Source of the DNA: Sipunculus nudus
Lineage: Eukaryota; Annelida; Sipuncula; Golfingiida; Sipunculidae
Length of the DNA: 64,000 nt
NCBI GenBank assembly: GCA_026874595.1
Contig: CM049316.1
Location: forward strand, 77,595,676 to 77,659,675
Direction: 5' to 3'
Shown: positions 63,901-64,000 of the stretch, piece by piece
Numbering within the stretch: the first letter of the stretch is position 1
Layout: each line of letters begins with the position of its first letter
Made by a program: the position numbers and the translations under genes
Notes under the pieces: model-generated
The model's database searches: none
What the model saw: the letters and a program-made list of their open reading frames with translations, nothing else
Told to the model about the DNA's origin: nothing

Positions 63901-64000
63901 TTATATATGTGCGCATGCGTGTTTGGTCCTTACCCGAATCTGATGGAGAGTAGAACTCGTACACGGATCGGAAGCCCGCATATTCAATACTTTCGTCTGA
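39675..64000 (-). CDS. NETO-like: NETO-like CUB/LDLa single-pass membrane protein, last six exons, 5' part outside window
   Basis: Six minus-strand exons join in frame (579 residues visible): 64000-63934, 61326-61297, 59292-59150, 55319-55082, 41532-41407 and 40810-39675. Domain order is the tail of a first CUB, a 10-residue linker, CUB2 (residues 34 to about 153, cysteines 34, 69, 96, 118), an LDL-receptor class A module (residues 162-196, six cysteines), a hydrophobic helix at about 216-238, basic KQKKRE stop-transfer residues, and a 341-residue Ser/Pro-rich tail with no recognised domain. CUB-CUB-LDLa-TM is the layout of neuropilin/tolloid-like (NETO) proteins, auxiliary subunits of kainate-type glutamate receptors in vertebrates and flies. 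The LDLa motif CNGRDNCPRRIDEAAC has the atypical acidic spacing seen in NETO. Sequons occur at N25, N30, N61 and N176. The tail ends HHPV, not a clear PDZ ligand. The subfamily call is inference; the CUB-LDLa-TM architecture is direct. Confidence 0.86.
40811..41406 (-). other. NETO-like intron between LDLa and last exons
   Basis: Holds a 40-bp direct duplication (41096-41135 and 41136-41175; GGATTCTCTAATTTAATACG...). Otherwise unremarkable. Confidence 0.7.
41407..41532 (-). CDS. NETO-like: NETO-like exon: LDL-receptor class A module
   Basis: Acceptor TTTGTTTCAG, donor GTAGGT, 126 nt. Six cysteines in the pattern FCPPDHYDCGDQTCI, LLCNG, NC and AACF. The acceptor is embedded in the first unit of the 75-bp tandem array that fills the adjoining intron. 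Confidence 0.92.
41534..44826. repeat. 75-bp tandem array (satellite-like), about 44 units, abutting the LDLa splice acceptor
   Basis: The plus-strand unit starts TGAAACAGAGGCCGTATATA, continues AACATACATAGATATAATGA and TGACGATATTAACATG, and ends TTGACACAGTGACCTCG. Variants insert GACATTTTATCATAATGACA or replace CATAGAT by CATCATAGAT. The unit closest to the gene (41534-41608) ends in the polypyrimidine tract and AG of the LDLa exon. On the minus strand many units stay open because 75 is divisible by 3, producing long meaningless ORFs. Flanking pieces of the same array occur at 47986-48118 and 48430-48516. Confidence 0.95.
45926..46324 (+). pseudogene. LINE reverse transcriptase fragment (palm region)
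   Basis: 132-codon fragment of RT with the catalytic box reading YADE (46058-46069) instead of YADD, so the second catalytic aspartate is lost. The preceding RT block (from 45791) is in another frame. Confidence 0.8.
46500..47590 (+). repeat. 182-bp tandem repeat, six copies, in the LINE 3' coding region
   Basis: Copies begin TGTGTGGAAGTAAGGGATAT at about 46500, 46682, 46864, 47046, 47228 and 47410, nearly identical to each other. The unit covers the LINE block HMTPVLQALHWLPLCQRIKF through VRSLRS. 182 is not a multiple of 3, so each copy shifts the frame. It must have amplified after the LINE lost function or in the source copy. Confidence 0.95.
47986..48516. repeat. Remnants of the 75-bp array beyond the LINE
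   Basis: Two diverged pieces (47986-48118 and 48430-48516) share AACATGTTGACAC...GTGACC(T/A)CG and AACAG(C/A)G(G/A)(T/C)CGTA with the main array. The 310 bp between them is not recognised. Confidence 0.8.
48517..49266 (-). other. NETO-like intron segment, no feature seen
   Basis: AT-rich DNA between the array remnants and the Gypsy element. Nothing recognised. Confidence 0.4.
49271..50076 (-). repeat. Gypsy 3' LTR (806 bp)
   Basis: Aligns end to end with 54275-55069 apart from small indels (for example near 49544-49566 and 49770). A TATATAAA box on the minus strand lies at 49801-49794. The two LTRs visibly differ at many positions, so the insertion is not recent. Confidence 0.92.
50077..50087 (-). 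promoter_or_regulatory. Gypsy polypurine tract
   Basis: AGGAGGGGGAG on the minus strand, directly adjoining the 3' LTR, as expected for plus-strand priming. Confidence 0.8.
50209..50640 (-). pseudogene. Gypsy RNase H remnant
   Basis: Open segment with PFKLAVDASNSAAGAVLLQE, FSRKFTANQKNYSTIEKECL and the terminal VLADCLSR, the standard Ty3/Gypsy RNase H landmarks. Joined to the preceding RT connection through a one-base frameshift near 50660. Confidence 0.88.
50637..52062 (-). pseudogene. Gypsy integrase remnant fused to RT connection
   Basis: 52062-51295 has the HHCC zinc-binding region (SSGHLGINKTYQKVSTHFYW, YCRSCHTCQ) and first catalytic aspartate (VDCVGPLPK). After a frameshift near 51300-51330, the second segment has SVQGSNF, where Val replaces the catalytic Asp, and SSPYHPESQGALERFH with the catalytic Glu. 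The frame then jumps, after SAQSKMKTN, into ILGHIVGQG and GMVGYYRKFCPNFS, RT connection sequence. Integrase C-terminus and RT fingers/palm are deleted. Confidence 0.85.
52096..52457 (-). pseudogene. Gypsy aspartic protease remnant
   Basis: Active-site motif DTGSGQTLM at about 52370-52344 and the C-terminal block GIQLLLGNDVAG in a second frame (52302-52096), typical of retroviral-type proteases. A frameshift lies between, and a TAG stop follows the domain. Confidence 0.75.
52771..54109 (-). pseudogene. gag: Gypsy gag remnant with SCAN-like capsid and degenerate zinc knuckle
   Basis: Three consecutive open segments: 54109-53870 (acidic N-terminus, MADFKPETFVDDPDPDQLE), 53867-53598 (Lys/Glu/Arg coiled coil) and 53580-52771. 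The last has the helical capsid-like region with YVEFARTKEQLFDRWC and LLEELKRCINADVKTFL, resembling SCAN domains, then CNYCKKEGRLIFDC, a zinc knuckle whose His is replaced. Frame breaks at about 53868 and 53590. Confidence 0.8.
54252..54269 (-). promoter_or_regulatory. Gypsy primer-binding site
   Basis: Five bases inside the 5' LTR the minus strand reads TGGGGGCTCTGGTCGGGA. The first nine bases equal the classic proline-tRNA primer site; the rest differs, so the tRNA assignment is tentative. Confidence 0.55.
54275..55069 (-). repeat. Gypsy 5' LTR (795 bp)
   Basis: Promoter-side LTR of the element. TATATAAA on the minus strand at 54795-54788. Its outer end is 13 bp from the CUB2 exon of the NETO-like gene. 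Confidence 0.92.
55082..55319 (-). CDS. NETO-like: NETO-like exon: second half of CUB2
   Basis: Acceptor TTTTTTTTCAG, donor GTGAGT. Encodes LFIRFEKLTIQTPNDCEDNY then LGIYDGS, with the CUB cysteine pair (96, 118) and the Asp/Glu residues of the calcium-type CUB motif. A Gypsy LTR begins 13 bp after the exon end. Confidence 0.9.
55320..57722 (-). other. NETO-like intron (within CUB2), upstream part, no feature seen
   Basis: No repeat family or ORF recognised in this AT-rich stretch. Confidence 0.4.
57723..57763. repeat. (TA)n microsatellite
   Basis: About 19 TA units, directly preceding the Tigger-like MITE. Confidence 0.95.
57764..58745. mobile_element. Tigger/pogo-like non-autonomous DNA element, TA flanks, about 980 bp
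   Basis: Ends TAGAGCGCCGTATTTCCGAA and, on the complement, TAGAGCGCCGTTTTTCCGAA, with TA at the extreme borders. Subterminal TTCCGAAAATTCGTTTTT occurs on both sides. At 58349 a start codon is followed by MESKKRKRTALC, the kind of Lys/Arg-rich N-terminus seen in Tigger transposases, but it ends after a few codons: an internal deletion derivative. Confidence 0.8.
58746..59149 (-). other. NETO-like intron segment, no feature seen
   Basis: A short minus-strand frame (58753-59049) has no recognisable content. Confidence 0.4.
59150..59292 (-). CDS. NETO-like: NETO-like exon: first half of CUB2
   Basis: Acceptor CTTATTCAG, donor GTGCGT. Carries the first two CUB cysteines (34 and 69), the latter in GPVDCTWMMLAP. 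The end LQHR joins in phase 0 to LFIRFEKL in the next exon. Confidence 0.85.
59293..61296 (-). other. NETO-like intron between linker and CUB2 exons
   Basis: A (GA)n microsatellite lies at 60902-60945. A moderately GC-rich patch at 60420-60580 contains an open minus-strand segment (TGIIDLRALFDDKSG) before a GTGTGT donor-like site, not assigned. Otherwise nothing recognised. Confidence 0.45.
61297..61326 (-). CDS. NETO-like: NETO-like 30-nt microexon: inter-CUB linker
   Basis: Thirty nucleotides between acceptor ATCTTTTCAG and donor GTAAGT, phase 1 on both sides. It encodes EINETKGNHS, with two N-glycosylation sequons, and bridges CUB1 to CUB2 without breaking frame. Its length alone gives no coding signal; the call rests on strong splice sites, phase and position. 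Confidence 0.65.
61327..61928 (-). other. NETO-like intron segment with a short hairpin
   Basis: The only structure is a perfect 9-bp inverted repeat, TTGCACACT (61874-61882) and AGTGTGCAA (61890-61898), with a 7-nt loop. Confidence 0.5.
61929..63874. mobile_element. Palindromic foldback element (1.95 kb) filling most of a NETO-like intron
   Basis: Starts GTCACAGGCGAAATTAGAAT and ends with its exact complement; the inverted repeats stay nearly identical for more than 75 bp. Each arm (61929-62200, 63605-63874) is an array of palindromes alternating GGCGGATTTTAAATCCGCC and GGCGAGATTGAAAT...CAATCTCGCC, joined by CCTAGG. The 1.4-kb centre is AT-rich with no transposase ORF. Flanks are TA-rich; a 4-bp ATAT duplication is possible. 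Confidence 0.85.
63934..64000 (-). CDS. NETO-like: NETO-like exon: end of CUB1 (truncated by window edge)
   Basis: Reads SDESIEYAGFRSVYEFYSPS up to donor GTAAGG. The GF-x3-Y-x-F pattern is the usual last strand of a CUB domain. The exon's own acceptor lies beyond 64000. Ends in phase 1. Confidence 0.8.

Overview
The window is genomic DNA from an invertebrate animal, most likely a bivalve or other mollusc. The evidence is small exons with GT-AG introns, AT-rich introns crowded with repeats, tRNA-derived SINEs, DNA transposons with terminal inverted repeats, a CR1/L2-type LINE and a Ty3/Gypsy element with a SCAN-like gag. The species cannot be resolved from sequence alone. No prokaryotic operon, rRNA gene, canonical tRNA gene or CRISPR array is present.

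Two real protein-coding genes are visible, both cut by the window edges and pointing towards each other. (1) The plus strand from 1816 to 18657 carries the last 14 exons (577 residues) of an ATP-dependent 5-oxoprolinase (OPLAH), covering the whole HyuB-like half; the HyuA-like half lies upstream of the window. (2) The minus strand from beyond 64000 down to 39675 carries the last six exons (579 residues) of a NETO-like membrane protein: end of CUB1, CUB2, an LDL-receptor class A module, one transmembrane helix and a long cytoplasmic tail. Exon phases are mutually consistent in both genes.

Between the genes (18.7-39.6 kb) I see no convincing coding sequence. This stretch holds a hAT-type MITE (19.6-20.4 kb), nested copies of a long interspersed repeat (family A, 23.3-26.9 kb and 35.5-37.0 kb), microsatellites, a 40-bp minisatellite of about 27 units carrying TGACGTC cores (27.8-28.9 kb), and a GGTTC/GAACC foldback repeat (30.7-31.0 kb).

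The introns hold most of the mobile DNA. OPLAH introns carry family A copies, a SINE split by a TIR element with both sets of target duplications intact (8.1-10.0 kb), a 2.2-kb TIR element with TA flanks (10.7-12.9 kb) and a second SINE (13.9-14.05 kb). The 13.5-kb NETO-like intron between the CUB2 and LDLa exons contains a 75-bp tandem array that runs into the LDLa splice acceptor, a dead LINE inserted in that array and containing its own six-copy 182-bp array, and an inactivated Gmr1-like Gypsy element only 12 bp from the upstream splice donor. Further upstream introns carry a Tigger-like MITE (57.8-58.7 kb) and a 1.95-kb palindromic foldback element (61.9-63.9 kb).

The two genes share no evident pathway beyond the loose link that one makes glutamate and the other belongs to a family of glutamate-receptor auxiliary proteins. 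No new multi-gene system was found; the novel material is in the repeat architecture, especially the splice-site-linked satellite.
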